The notes under the pieces: model-generated
The model's input: only the letters and a program-made list of their open reading frames with translations
The model's database searches: none
What the model was told of the DNA's origin: nothing
Part shown: positions 1-35,660 of the stretch, one piece after another
Layout: every line of letters begins with the position of its first letter
Numbering within the stretch: the stretch's first letter is position 1
Made by a program: the position numbers and the translations under genes
Assembly (NCBI GenBank): GCA_026225945.1
Contig: JAMJFZ010000818.1
Coordinates: 2,266,001-2,330,000, forward strand
Source: Cricetomys ansorgei
Lineage: Eukaryota > Chordata > Mammalia > Rodentia > Nesomyidae
Direction of reading: 5' to 3'
DNA length: 64,000 nucleotides

Positions 1-23367
<23,367 letters not shown>

Positions 23368-24062
23368 CCGGGAAGCGCTTGTCCCTTTGCCTCAGCTCCT
23401 CCTGCAGCCTCGGCCAAGGAGCCTGCTCCACTCTGCAGATGCCCAGCCTTTTCCGACCACTCCCTACAACCCTGCACTGTGACGCCTTCTGAGCAGGCAC
23501 ATGCTCATTCTGCAGTGTTCATTGCCACAGTGACTCCTTGATGTGTCTCATGAGGACCTGGAAATTTCCATAAGCAGTGACTTGAGCCAGTATGTGATGT
23601 GTGCAGCCTGCAGTCCCCAGGAAGTGGTGGCTGTTGGTGGCCTAAGAGGGAAACAGAAGAGACACTGTTCTTTTGCACAAGAGTCTGTTCTCAGCCTCTG
23701 TTAAGTATGAGGCTGCCCAGCCCCCTCTGGATGCAATTCTCTAGCCAATGGTGGATGCCTGTGGGTCACCTGGACTCCGTAACCTGGGACGTGTCACAAC
23801 TCAGAGCCAGTTCCAGTACAGGATTTAGTACTGGGGTCTCCGCCTCCCCGGCCTGTCAGGAGGGCTTTGGTTGATGGCACACCTGTGTAGACATAGGAGG
23901 TCTGGAGACAGCATTTTGTTTATTTATTTTTCATTTTGTTGTGAGTTTTTTGCAACTTTTTTCTAATCTTGAGGACCAGGTACAGTAGCTGAAACCCACT
24001 GAGACCCACCGTAGGATTCTTTGACTACATACCTCTGTCCTAGAAGCCAGAAAAGGAGTGAG

Positions 24063-24068
24063 AATAAA
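24063..24068 (+). promoter_or_regulatory. Med13l: Possible proximal polyadenylation signal
   Basis: AATAAA about 0.7 kb after the stop codon. Use is unknown; it would give a much shorter 3' UTR. Confidence 0.35.
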
Positions 24069-25399
24069 CTGGGGAGATCGTGCCTGAAAAGTAATGTAGT
24101 CATACCCACCCAGCAGTAGATTCTGTTAAAGACAGACTGGGTTCCAAGCCTTCTGCCGTGCTGTGTGGCCCCCGTTCTGTGTGGATCATACTTGTACCCG
24201 GAGGCAGTCAGGCGCGGCCGAGCTGGAGCCCATGACCTTCGTCACCTCTCCATGCAGTCACATGGAAATACCTTTTCTAGAGAATTCTTACAGAAAGCCA
24301 GGTCTCTCCTTTCATTAGATCAAAAGGGACTCCTGTACATATCATAACCCAAAGTGTTTGCTCACAAAGCAGTTACAAACATGGTGAATTTTTTCTAGAC
24401 TGTAGGAATCTTGTCTCAAAGGAAAAAAAAAAGTACAACTCCACCGCTAAATCAGTACTTGAAGCTGAGCCTCCATGTGGGACTTTGAAAACAAATGCCT
24501 TTTTAAAGCATTAACAGCTGATTGAAGTATTTTTGACTTCCCTTTCAGACCTTAGGGTTGACTTTGAGACCCTGTTTCTAGCCCTTATGTCGATGTTTCT
24601 GTCTGTGGGTGGTGGGTGTGGACCAGCTCCCCCAGAGCCTCCTGACGGCCGGCAGTGAGCCCGGCTTCCGTGGGAGAGTCCTGCAAACGAAGTTCTTCCA
24701 AGAGACTTTCATGTCCTGGTTATTAACAAAGAAAATAAGGAAAAAATTTAATAATTGATATGATTTTGTAAAAGTATTTTTCTTGAGATAATCTAACGTT
24801 TAAAACATTATATTAAATAACGTGGTGGGAATGTGAAGGCAGAGAGAGATAACTTGTAAATGGGTGATTGTTCTCTGTCCCACCAGTGGGGGGGGTGACT
24901 TTCCAATGTATAGCTTAAAAAATCTGATATATCAAACCATTTGTATCTAACGTGTACAGTGTAAAATTGACTTAAAATATCGCAGTGCTATTTTTTCTTA
25001 TCAGAGAGGAAACCCTCAAGGCCTTTTGAAGAACGTAAGATGATGGAAATGTAAACTTGTATAGTCACCTCGGCGAAGACGGACTGTAAAGTAGATATTT
25101 GTAATCTTTTACCACTTGGGGTTGCTTTTTCTCAGAATTCATCAGAACTTTGAATCTTTCTCTCTCTCTCTCTTTTTTTTTTAAACAGGCTGTTTTTACT
25201 GCAGGGGCTTTTCTTCCCTAGAAACCCAACTCTAAGCAGAAAAAGGAAAAAAAAAATGAAAAAAAAACCACAAAAAACAGAAAAATGCTATAAAAATTTT
25301 AAAAGAAGGCAGCAAAGGGTAGTTTTCATCTGGTGTCTTTTATTTAATTTTTTTTAAGTTAAGAAAAGCTGGTGACATATTTATACGTTTTTGTGCAAA

Positions 25400-25405
25400 A
25401 ATAAA
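25400..25405 (+). promoter_or_regulatory. Med13l: Possible intermediate polyadenylation signal
   Basis: AATAAA in an AT-rich part of the 3' UTR, about 2 kb after the stop codon. Chance occurrence is plausible in this composition. Confidence 0.35.
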
Positions 25406-25977
25406 TGAATGGCAATAGATTTAAAAAATATTATGTACTTCTGTGTGAAAAAGTCTGTATAATATTTCCCTTAAATATGCATTATTTTACTTGTGAGTTT
25501 TTTACAGAATTAATCTGAAATGTACAAGCCCTGGATTTGCTACAGAGTGAGAAGTTATTTTATTTTTTTTTTTATTTTTAATTTTGAAAATTCTGCAGAA
25601 ATCAGAACTCCTACCATGGTTTGAAAAAGGGAGGTGGGAGGGGAGCAGGGAGGGCTTGTCCGGCATGCCTGTGTGTATATTTCAGAGCCTTTTTTAAATG
25701 TAAAAGCTGTACATTTCTGGGAAGTTCTGAATTTTTTGTTTTTCTTTTTCCTTCAAGCATTTTGCAGTGAGCTTCTTTTATATATAGCAGACAATTGGAA
25801 AGAATACAAAAAATACGTGACGTTCATTTAAGAACTACAGCGTAACGCTGGTTCAGTACACTAAAGACTTTGATAAAAAGAAACAATGATAGAGGCCTCC
25901 ATTTTAAATGTCATTCATATATACCTTGTGGGTGAGAGCTATATACTTTTACACACTTTTTTAGAGGAATAAATTAT

Positions 25978-25983
25978 TGAATT
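25978..25983 (+). promoter_or_regulatory. Med13l: Main Med13l polyadenylation signal (inferred)
   Basis: AATAAA followed about 30-50 bases later by a T-rich stretch and a GT-rich stretch (GGTGTGTATAG at about 26,046). The resulting 3' UTR length fits the known gene, and repeat content resumes downstream. Confidence 0.7.
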
Positions 25984-26000
25984 ACTGAAACTTTGAGTGG

Positions 26001-27537
26001 CTTTTTCCCTCCCATCCTGTCTCTGTACTGAGATCACACCCCTCTGGTGTGTATAGTCTTTGTATCACAGACAGAACCGTGCTGCCCTGTACAAGGTACG
26101 TGGGATTGTATTTCCTGACACTCCAGCAGCTGTTCCTGATTCCTCCTGTATCATCATTCTCAGGTCAGGTTTCAGATCACCAGGTCAGGCCACCACAGAG
26201 ACCTCAACAGGTGCCCTAGCATCTAGGTCTGAGCTGTCCTGAGCAGGTCAGATCTGATGGTGATTTGTGAACAGTCTAGGACACGTTACAGCTCTCTCCG
26301 CGTCTTCCCTCTTGCTCTCCTGACGCACAGGCCAGTGACAGTAGTTTGCCATCTATCATGTCACATGCAAGGGAGTCCTGCTAAGGGCACACCATCCAGT
26401 GTGGTTATTTTTCTCCAGTAGGGAAACCCACTCACTCTAGAGGAAACTTGGGGTTTTATTCCCTGTCCTGTCCCATTTGAAATCTTACTCAAAATGGGCA
26501 AGTCTTGGTACTTGGCAACGCTTATAGTAACAGTTAGAATAATCGGAAGAGACCTGCTTTTCATCATCTTCCATCTGCGCCACACTCTGCTCTCAGTGAA
26601 ACCATCTCTGGATTCAGACAGCGATTTGCTGGTCTGACTCCGCAGATCCCCCTCCCCCCCATCCTTCATTTACAATAAAGGGTGAGGGCAGCCCCATGAG
26701 AAGTGCTTTTGCAAACCAGAAAGCTGTATGCCATGGAAGGCAGAGGGAAGCAAGCCTAGAGATTTGGTTAGAGCCATCGCCACCATGTGTGTGCGTTTCA
26801 CGGTTTGCAGCACTAGCCCACACAACACACCTCCCAGATCTCCGTAGTCTAGCGTCACCAAGCTAATCAGAACTGGGTGGGTTTTGATAACGCGCTCACG
26901 AGTGCCTCCCCATCGTGGTTCACCTGATCTGATCGTGGCTGACGTTATTCCTATGAGAAGCGGGACTTCATTTGGCTGTGGCTAAATCTGAGGTGGCAGA
27001 AGGGTTTGTTGAATGCACCAAGATATCTTGACAGTCGGCGGCCGTCCAGCCTTCTGCAGCCTTCGCTCGGGTCGCACTGCCCACCAGTCCGTCCTCTTCA
27101 CCTGTGTGATGGCGTGGGTTCATGTTCCTGCCTTCGGGACGCCACGGGGCATGATGGGTATCAACGAGTAAAATAAAACTCCTTTGGGACTGCTGTTCAC
27201 CAGTGAAAGGACTGAAAAGCAGATGTATCCGAAGACCAGCTACTGAAGCGGAAGCCACATACTGAGCTTGGTCTGCTATGGCCATGACACTGGTCACTGT
27301 GAGAAGTAGTTTGGGTCTCCTCGTGCCGGAGCCCGACCAAGGTGTGACTCCTAACGTGTCACCACGTGTTCTAGGCGTTCCAAGTTACACAGAAAGTCAC
27401 TACTGATTACTATTGCATGTTAACAGCAGACATACCAAGGAAGGCCTGCGGTCCCAGGTAGGTACGAGAACCTGAACTGTGTCCTGGGCTTCCAGCCCTC
27501 CTTCACTTTGTTTAAAATCCTCCAGTTTAATTTGTCA
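26001..27537. other. Intergenic, no recognised feature
   Basis: Single-copy-looking sequence just past Med13l. Short open frames on both strands show no family resemblance. Confidence 0.6.
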
Positions 27538-27711
27538 TTTATGCGTTTTATGTATAAGAGTGTTCTATCTGCATGTACACCTACATGCCAGGAGAAGGCA
27601 TCAGATCCTATTACAGATGGTTGTGAGCCACCATGTGGTTGCTGGGAATTGAACTCAGGACCTTTGGAAGAGCAGCTAGTGCTCTTAACCACTAAGCTCT
27701 CTCTCTAGCCC
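27538..27711 (-). repeat. B2 SINE
   Basis: Near full-length B2 read on the minus strand. On the + strand it reads 'caggagaaggcatcagatcc', 'gttgtgagccaccatgtggt', 'gctgggaattgaactcagga' and 'gctcttaaccactaagctct'. It includes the tRNA-like promoter end at its right side. Confidence 0.92.
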
Positions 27712-28693
27712 AAATCCTCCAGTTGGAAAGATATTTTTGTTTGTTTGACTCAGTTTCTGGCTGTACTTCTAATGAAGTAAGTCAGACAGAGGCCAGTGGG
27801 AACCTGTTTAGCATCCAGGAAGAGGGCTGAGGAGGGCCACGCGCTTCTCTTTGGAGGGGTTGCTTGATGAGTTGCACGTTACTCAGAGATGGAATTCCAG
27901 ATGCAGATACCTGTGGTTGCTAGGCGATGGGAGTCGTAGATACAGACACCTATGGTGGTTTTTCTTCAGTCTTAAAGTTAGAGAAGCACACTAGATCTTT
28001 GTGGTGGGGTAATGTTACCTGCTTTGGGCCAATACCAAAGTGGGCTCCTAAGCACCGAAGTCTCCCAGGGCTCTCTCAGTTGATTGGCCGGCACCCTGTT
28101 TTTATGCCCTCATGATCCTACCATTGGCCAGGCTTGTGTCAATCTAACTGCTCCAGGAAGCCAGATGGCGCTCAGGAACGTTGGCCACCCCAGGCGAAGA
28201 TTTCTCTGTCCACCCTAGGGGAAGCCACAGTAACAGGTTAACAAGTTAACAGCAACTGCTGTCTCCTTACTCTGAAGTCAGCATCTCTGCCTTTGTTCAC
28301 CCAGGTCTCTTGGTGAGTTGTTTTCAGAAATGCAAGCTCAAGGCTTGGCTGTTGGAGAAGTGGTGTCTGCATGGTTGACTCCGCACGCTGCTTCTGCCCT
28401 GATATTTCGTGGATTCCGGCAAAGCTAAGAAAGCCCTGTCTGACCAGGTGGAGTCAAGGTCTTGCATTCAGCCGGCCCTGTGACGACTGTCCAGTCATCT
28501 GTGTCAGAGGAGAGGAAGCCTTTACCTTGGACCAGGATTATGTAGTGAGCTGAGACTAGGTGCCCCAAGATAGTTGAAGATTGGGAAGACTGCTACAACA
28601 TGGATGGCTGTGCACCTCAAAGCTTACACCAGAGAATGCACCAACTCCTGGCACTTCTGGAGAAGGAGACAAATTTGTTTCCTTTTGCTTTTT
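27712..28693. other. Intergenic, no recognised feature
   Basis: No named repeat identified. The part at 28000-28180 has paired 'attggcc'-type motifs and could be an old LTR piece, but I cannot support it. Confidence 0.45.
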
Positions 28694-28833
28694 TCGAGAC
28701 AGAGTTTCTCTCTCGTAACTCTGACTGTCTTGGAACTCCTTCTGGAGACCAGGCTGCCCTCAAACTCACAGAGATCCGCCTGCCCCTGCCTCCGAGTGCT
28801 GGGATTAAAGGCGTGCATCACTACCACCCAGCA
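28694..28833 (-). repeat. B1 SINE
   Basis: Minus-strand B1: CGAGACAGAGTTTCTCTCTC, 'cttggaactccttctggaga', 'ccaggctgccctcaaactca', 'gtgctgggattaaaggcgtg'. It carries the 'cgtaactctgactgtc' variant. Confidence 0.92.
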
Positions 28834-30700
28834 GCTACTTTCTGTGATTTCTATTTGTCGGCTTGGCTTAGATTTTAAGGGTTGGGTGTGGTAGGAGGGG
28901 GAGGTTTGCCCAGTGTCATTCTGTGTAGTTGTGTGACGCCCTCGGTGCTGAGCCTGTCTTTGAGGTGGAGCGAGTGCACACCGGCACGCGACTAATCTGA
29001 CGTGTGCGTTCTTCCTTCGTGGGTTTTTGCAGCAGGTCACCATTTCTGAGTGTTTCCACAGAGCCGCATGCTGAGACTCAAGGCTTTTCTGCATTGTCTT
29101 GGCATCTACCCAGCTTTTCTCCCTGGTTTGCCCCCTTAAGAGTTTCGTTTCGCCTCATGTATCCTGAATCTTAATTGCCTGCTTAATTTATCGTCACTTT
29201 TGATATACAGGCATCTGTAGCCCGAGGCTTCGGGGCGGGGGAGCCCTCTTCAGACTGCGTTCGGAATTCCGAGGCCTTCCTCTCTCCGCCTTTGTTTTGG
29301 ACTCCCAGAGGTGTTGAAAGCAAAAGGAATGAAAATTAGACTTGCATTGGAGTTGATCTTGCCAGTCAGGTTATGCTCTTGATTCTTTTGTATCCCTTAT
29401 TAAGGAACGTTGGACTCAAAACGTAAGGCCTTCCTTGCTAGAATATTCTCTCACCACACGCTATCACCCATTACTGATGGGTTCTTACAGGCATCCTCTC
29501 AAAGGCTTGCTGTGTCCTAATTTGAGGAGAGTTGTCAGTAGAGATGTGATGTGTGTCACAAATGTAATCTCACACCTTTAAAAGGGGAAATTGGTGAAAT
29601 TCATCTAACATTTATTTTACTTCTCCCAACGAAGCCAAGTTCTGTTTCGGCACGAACTCAGTGTAAGGCTCACCAACATCGATCTAACATCCTTTCTTTT
29701 GCAGTCAGCCCTCAGAGGGCTCCGGTCACAGTGCTCTCGGGTTTGGCAGCTGATTTGAGTTGGGGGGAGGGGTGACACCATACCGCTTGTTTTTAATTTA
29801 AATTGTAACTAGTCTCGGTTGCATGCCCATTTGAAAAAGCTCAGGACCCACTGTGAGCCAATGGCCACTGGTGGGCCAGTGTGGCCTGGTGTAGGGTCAT
29901 AGACCTCTAGCCCTAGGAACAGCTGGTAACAGGGTGACGTCTCCCACTGCGAGTCTGGGAGTCTGCGTCTGGGCCTTTCTCTTTGCGCTCGCTTATTGGT
30001 GCATGCAGGTTTAATGATGTGTCCGTTACAGCTACACAAGGGCCTTTTGTTCTGTCCTGTCTGTCTTGACTTGGAGCCCAGTATCCGGCTGTGACAGCTT
30101 CTGTGTTGGGTGTGCTATGGGTCCTTGCATTTTACTTTTTAATGCTTCTATTGACCAGGATCATTCTGACCATGCCCATTTGCTTCTGTCCAGCGATTTC
30201 CCTCAGTGCGGGTGCTCACAGGCTTCCCGTCCTGTGTGGGCTCTGCAGACTCTGCTATTCACTTTCCTTCTAGAACTGTGGCCAGAAGTCCCTGCTTTCT
30301 ACTAATGCTGAACGTTAAGCCACCACAAATACCCCCAGTCACTTCTTACAGCATTTGCAGCCACTCTGATGAAGACACCCATGTTCCTCTCCCTGTCCCA
30401 GCTCTCTTCCTCAGCCCTGGGACTTAATGGGTGGTAGCTCAAACACTGTTGTTCCTAGGAATGTGCCCTTGAGGCTTGGTTCTGCCATTATCCTTTTCCT
30501 GGACATAGGTCGCTGGGTTGCAGGCCACCCTCAACCAAGGCAGAAGTGAGGGTCACGTGGGGACTGCATCCCTCCATCTCGGCCCTCTGTTCCTCTCAGG
30601 TCATATGAGTAGAAATAACGTGCCTCAGGGTGCCAGCTCCAATTCCGTCCCCACCTGCCAGGCAGGGGATCATTGCAGGTGGCAGTCGGTGTGGTGCCCC
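28834..30700. other. Intergenic single-copy block; possible conserved noncoding part
   Basis: No SINE or LINE seen over about 1.9 kb. The sub-block 29140-29760 is AT-rich with 'cttaattgcctgcttaattt' and other TAAT motifs and looks the most like a regulatory candidate. This is inference from composition and absence of repeats. Confidence 0.45.
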
Positions 30701-31032
30701 CATGGAAAGGTCATGCAGTTGGGTCTAGAGGACATTGCTACAGAGCTTGCTACAGAGCTCATCCCAAAGAGCTGGCAGTAGTTTGGCCCCTCCCCTCTGC
30801 GCTGACAGACCATGGGCCACAGCAAAACTCCACCCCCCTTCAAGGGGCGGGCTATGATTGGCAGAATTGCTTACTTGTTTTAACCAATGCATTACCTTGA
30901 GTACCAAAAGACCCTCCCCCTGAACCCATAAAATACCATTGCCCTTGCGTTAAACTTGAGACTGCTCCTCTGTCTCCCAGAATTCTTCCTCTGTGTGTTC
31001 TGTCAACTCTTGGTTTCCCAACCTAAGACACA
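30700..31032 (+). mobile_element. Candidate retroviral-type LTR with promoter-like layout
   Basis: In order: GC box GGGGCGG (30844-30850), ATTGG (30857-30861), CCAAT (30884-30888) and a TATA-like ATAAAAT (30928-30934). About 30 bases later comes 'taaacttgagactgctcctc', typical of an R/U5 start. It ends near 'cccaacctaagaca'. This resembles an ERV LTR in + orientation. Boundaries and family are unresolved, and no second LTR was found. Confidence 0.45.
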
Positions 31033-33840
31033 CCAGACGTGTCCAACCCATGCTCCAAGCTTCCTTCCTGTGAGCTACCAATGGGCGCTAGACTGTATGG
31101 CTGATAACCTTGCTGCTTGGTGGGGGAGGGAAGCGAGACCCTGTGGGCCGAAGGAGAGAAGAAACAACCCCACAGTTGGTAGCTATAACTGGGTGGTGTC
31201 CCAGTGGGCTCTGCCAGCTCACCTCTGTCATGGGCGTCACACTTCCCATGGCTCTTTGCAGCACTTCGGCTTTCTCCTCGCCTACGGATTGGTCATCCTT
31301 CACCACCTCAGGCAAAGTCTTGATTTCCTGGGGTTGACACAGGGGATCACAGAGATCCCAGACTTGCATCCAGGCAGTGGGTGGTGCATGAGGATCTGCA
31401 TTAAATGCCCTTCCTCCATAGCTCACAGCTTGAGAAACTTCCTGTTAGCACTGTTCAGAAGGGGGCAACACAGGGACCCTGCCACACAACAGTCTCGAGG
31501 CCATGTGAACCAGAGGTTCAAACTGGGCCTGCAGGTCCGCGTCCTCCCCTGGACTCCCGGGTCTGCAGCTGCAGCGTCTCTAATATCTCTGGTCCCATCC
31601 ACCCAGAGTCCTGCAGCACTCCAGACTGGGCCCTGAGCCCACCTTTACCCACCTCCCCACAGTCCCATGCAGCCTCAGTCCCCTGAGGTCAGTAAGGTGA
31701 GGAAACCATGCATGTCCTGCCTGGCACGGGCACCACCGTAACAGGGCAGGCATGGCCAGCTCACATACGGAAAAGCTCTATGTGGATATGAGGCTGCGTG
31801 AGGTTTCCATGTTGTCCACAGAACCCATAGAAGGTGGCTATCAGAAGTGGGGTACAGGGTCTGTTCTGGGTCAGGAGCACAGCATGTGGGGGCCAAAAGA
31901 GGCTACTGTTGTCCAGTTCAGCTTGCCAGTAAGTCAGGATGGAGGCAAAGGGTGAAGCGATCCATATAAGCAAGGGCCAATCTTTGTTTGCAACAATGTG
32001 GCTGTGGGAGAAAAGCATCAAGATGAGGCCGCAGCTGTAAAAGCCCTGCCCCGGCATAGGCAAGGCAGGGGGCAAGCCCTGGGTGGGGGAGGGGCACTGT
32101 GCCAGCACCAACAGAGCAAAGGGATGGACTCTGCAGGTGTCATGGATATAGAAGGTTCTTCTGTCTTGCTGTGGGGCAGGTGGCCCTGCAGTGGCTAGAG
32201 AATTGGCAGTGTTACGCCATCTGAGCACATCTTCAGAGGACAAGGCAGTCACAGAGGCCAAGCTCCAAAGCAGGAGGAACCACGCACAGATAGCAGGTAG
32301 CCAGAGAAGGGCACAAGAAGCTGGGTGACCTGGCTCTTTGGTGTGGTTAGGGTCTTGAGCAGATCAAGTTAGGGAGCAGGGAACCACGAGGAAGAAAAGA
32401 CTTAGGGAGAAGATGGCCAGAGCTTTGGCTGATGGCTCCATTGTCATGTGAAGGAAGAGGTCAAAGGGTGCTCGGGGCAGAGGAGGGTGGCACCCTTGGT
32501 GCAGATGGGGTGGGCACTGAGGATGGTGAGTGACCCATGACAGTTAACAGTGACGCCTATCTGCGCCACGAGACTGCGCGTCAAGGAGGATGGGTGGGAA
32601 GGCTCTATTAGGTCCTCTGAGGATGCCCCTGCAGATCCTAGGGCTCCAGTTAACCTGTCACACATCCTCAGCCTTGCTCCCACTGTGAAAGGCGTAGGAA
32701 GCAGGAAGGTGGCTGGTACCACGAGTGACATCAGCTTCTACTCGGCTCCTCCAAACATGAGCATCCCAACAGGTTCCCTTTTCCTGGTGCCGGTGGACCT
32801 AGGCCCTCCCGGCTCTGCCTGGGCCTTTGAGGTCCAGGCCCAGAACTGTACCGTGGTTGGAACAATTTATTTCATTTCTGTGCTCTGGAGTTCGAGGTTA
32901 AATTCTCATTGGCAAGCATTTCTATGGGACTGGCAGGTTTTGGAAAGAAGATACAGACTTGCTCTTTCATACTACTGGCATGCCTGTGACGGGTGCAGGG
33001 TAGATCCTGGTGGAGGACATGTGCACGTGCCTAAGACTTCAGCACCACGCCTGGTGGCAGCCATCGGACCTCTGGCCTCGCTAGCACATGATAGCCTCAG
33101 CTCCCCACAAAACTACCACAGCAAGGCCTCCTGAACCTCACGATAGTGGATCTCCTGGATAGCAGGATGGTTCCCCCAGACACTGGGAGACCCTCTCAGA
33201 GCTTGTTCCTGTTTCCAATGTTTCACAATGGCTGCTCATTCCCTGCTGCCCCTTGACCCCAACTCGTGTTGTCAGGGTCCCTTGGCGGAGGGCTCAGCCT
33301 TCAGAGCCAGTTGTCTTCTGGGTGTGGCTGGCTTCTGTTTCTGTCTGTCTCCTGGGGCCTCTGTGTGGCACCTGCATCCAAGCGAAGTGTTCAGATTCTT
33401 CTGCCACTACTGTGGACAGCAGCTGCCATGTTCCTGACCGAGATGGAGGGGAGACAGTCCACCGAGGCCTTTGGACCTGCCCCTCTTTGTCTAGTGAACA
33501 CCCAATTCCATCTTGCGAGTCAGCTTACATCTAGAAAGTTCTCCCTGTTTGAGGGTCTTGGACTAGGCCAAGCCCAAACCTTCCAGGACGCTGGAGAGCA
33601 CAAGTGGCTTTGGGTGGTGCCCTCCTGCCCAGGTCCTCCAAGAGTGGCCACTGCCCCATCCTACCACTGACTACAGAGTCATGGACCCTCCTGCCTGCAA
33701 AGAGGAGGAAGCAGGTCATCAGAAAAATCAAAAGCTCAGGGTAGGACGCCCTTCCCAAGAAGTCAGCCCAGCTTCCCATCGCGTTTGCTACCTGGAGAGG
33801 TCGAATTCGTAAAGCAATCCTGTTTCTTATTTTTAGTTAT
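31033..33840. other. GC-rich intergenic stretch, unassigned
   Basis: About 2.8 kb with no SINE that I recognise and several medium open frames on both strands: + 30956-31636 and 32550-33134, minus 31088-31426 and 31761-32261. None shows a family I recognise and frames change often. It could be decayed ERV interior following the LTR candidate, or a decayed retrocopy. I cannot decide. Confidence 0.35.
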
Positions 33841-34003
33841 ATTTATGTGTGAATGTAGGTGGCTGGGTAGACCAGACGCATCGGGTCCCCTGGAGCTGGA
33901 GTTACAGCCTTTGTGAACTGCCCCACGTGGGAGCTGGGAATTGAACTCCTGTCCTCTTCGAGAGCTGCACGGGCTCCTAAGCGCTGAGCCATCGCTCCAG
34001 CCC
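33841..34003 (-). repeat. B2/B3-type SINE
   Basis: Minus-strand copy. The + strand reads 'gggtcccctggagctggagt', 'gtgggagctgggaattgaac' and 'ctaagcgctgagccatcgct'. Confidence 0.88.
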
Positions 34004-34229
34004 CAGGGGTATATCTGTGCCTCCCTTCTTGAATCGGAGCGCATTCTCTTTCTACTTCGGGGCTGTGCTTCTCCGGCCTCCCTCCCTACCCACTGCCCCT
34101 CCCCCACCCCCCTTCTTCAATGTCGCAGCTCCATGGCTGCGGGCGCAGCTACTTGGTCTGTGTGTCCCCTCCTAGAACACAGACCCGTAAGGGCGGGGGC
34201 TGTGTGGACGACAGTGGAAGAAAGCCCAC

Positions 34230-34860
34230 AGCTATCTTAAAAATTTACTTCTTTGGAAGTAATTCTAGATTTCCGGAAAAGCTGCACACCATCTAGGTGT
34301 TACCACGCGCATGCGCTGTGAGCTGCAGCCCACTCTGCCTCCCTCGGATTTCCCCACAGGTCCTTTGTATGGCCCGGGGTCGGATTAAAAACCCCACGTG
34401 ACCCACACCCCTCCTGTCTCCTCTGATCTGCGCTGTTTCTCAGTCTTCCCTCTGTTTTGTGGCCTCGATCCTAGACGGTTGTTTAACTGATTTTTTTTTT
34501 TCCTTCCATTTGGATTGGCCTGGCTTTTTCTTGCAATTAAATTGCATTTCTGGGGCAAAACTAATGCAAATGCGTGACTGTTCTCACAGTGTCACGTGGT
34601 GGGGGTGATGTTGCTGACTTGTCACGGTGATGGTCACCTTGACGTGTCGGCTAAGGGGGCATTTTCTGAGTTTCTTTCTTCCTTATCATTGGTTTTCCCC
34701 ACTTTCTGTTGAATACCATGTACCAGGGAAAAGCAGGCACTGTCCCAGGCTGTCCACCAGGGGGCAGCCCTCACCGCTGAATCTTCACGTTAGAAAGCAG
34801 GTCCCAGAGTAGAAGGACTTATAGGCCACCGAAGGGGCCCTGGCTTGGGTGGGCAGCCCG
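34230..34860. mobile_element. Ancient LINE 3'-end fragment (L1M-like)
   Basis: The series 'gtctcctctgatctgcgctg', 'tttctcagtcttccctctgt', 'gatgttgctgacttgtcacg' and 'gatggtcaccttgacgtgtc' follows, in order, the 3' region of an old mammalian LINE recalled from memory. It also contains an ATGCAAAT octamer (about 34563-34570). Confidence 0.5.
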
Positions 34861-35404
34861 AGGGGGACAGAATCCTGCATGGGTGGCTTTGAAGAGCAAC
34901 CTTGCTTGGTAAACCTATAGCCTGCTTAGCAAACAGGCTGCGCGGCTAGGAGGAGGCTGTGCGTGCGTGCATGCGTGTGCGTGTGCATGTGTTGGGGAGC
35001 AGGAGGCTTCTGCTGCTGTTTCAATACCTGGCAAGCTGCTCAGAATTTAGGAAGCCGAAACAGAAATCCCTCCAATGGTGACCTGCCACCCATCACCTTG
35101 GGAACAGCCTGTGCTCAGGCACGGGGAGAAACAACACGTGGTGGTCACAGAGCTGATCGTGTTGGGACAAACCAAGCCGGGAGGATAGGTAGCCTTCCTG
35201 TTTGATGAGGGCGTGATTCAGAGATGGTTAGAATCGTGTACACTGCAGGTGGACGTGAGGAGACACAGGACAGTCTTTGTCTTTGGTTGGCACTGAGTTG
35301 TGTTAAAGCACAAGGAACTCTGCATTTAACGTGAGCTCACTTTAAAGCTTCAATTCTGTGCATGTACGTGGGCCAAGGGTCAACCTAAGGTTGTGTTATG
35401 AGAC
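34861..35404. other. Intergenic, short GT/GC-rich microsatellite only
   Basis: Holds a (GTGC/GT)n patch at about 34960-34992. No other feature recognised. Confidence 0.5.
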
Positions 35405-35575
35405 AGGGTGTCTTACTTTGGTCTGGAGTTCACCAAATAAGCTGGACTAGCCGGGCAGTAAAGCTCCAGAATTCTGTCTTCACCTCCTCAGTTCTGGGAT
35501 TATGAGATGCCCCGGGGTCACACTGAGACTCCATGGTACCTGCCTCACTGACTGAGCCATCTAAAACTCCCTAAA
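35405..35575 (-). repeat. B4-type SINE
   Basis: ATGAGACAGGGTGTCTTACT at the start, 'ctcagttctgggattatgag' in the middle and 'actgactgagccatct' at the ID-like end; diverged. Confidence 0.6.
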
Positions 35576-35660
35576 CTCATTTCCAAGACTCCACCTTCCT
35601 AAAACTCACCCTCCCTTCTGGTAAAATCACACAGCATGTGCAATTTTCCGTTTTTTTAAA

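Larger units (their letters stand above)
23368..26000 (+). other. Med13l: Med13l 3' untranslated region
   Basis: About 2.63 kb, matching the long 3' UTR of MED13L in other mammals (from memory). It is AT-rich from 24,400 onward with T- and A-runs, including a CT repeat at about 25,156-25,174 and A-rich blocks at 25,240-25,300. No SINE interrupts it, unlike the introns and flank, which suggests constraint. The cleavage point near 26,000 is inferred from the terminal AATAAA. Confidence 0.85.

Noticed and set aside
27538..27711. tRNA-like A and B boxes
   Set aside because: They belong to a B2 SINE; no cloverleaf of a functional tRNA. The same holds for the ID element at 2038.
28000..28180. Possible solo LTR with CCAAT-like motifs
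   Set aside because: No TG...CA ends, polyadenylation signal or similarity to other copies in the window.
30956..31636. 226-codon open frame, the longest in the flank
   Set aside because: No recognisable domain, overlaps an antisense frame and starts in the LTR candidate; GC-rich composition explains it.
32550..33134. 194-codon + strand open frame
   Set aside because: Sequence does not resemble any family I know, frames shift nearby and there is no gene context.
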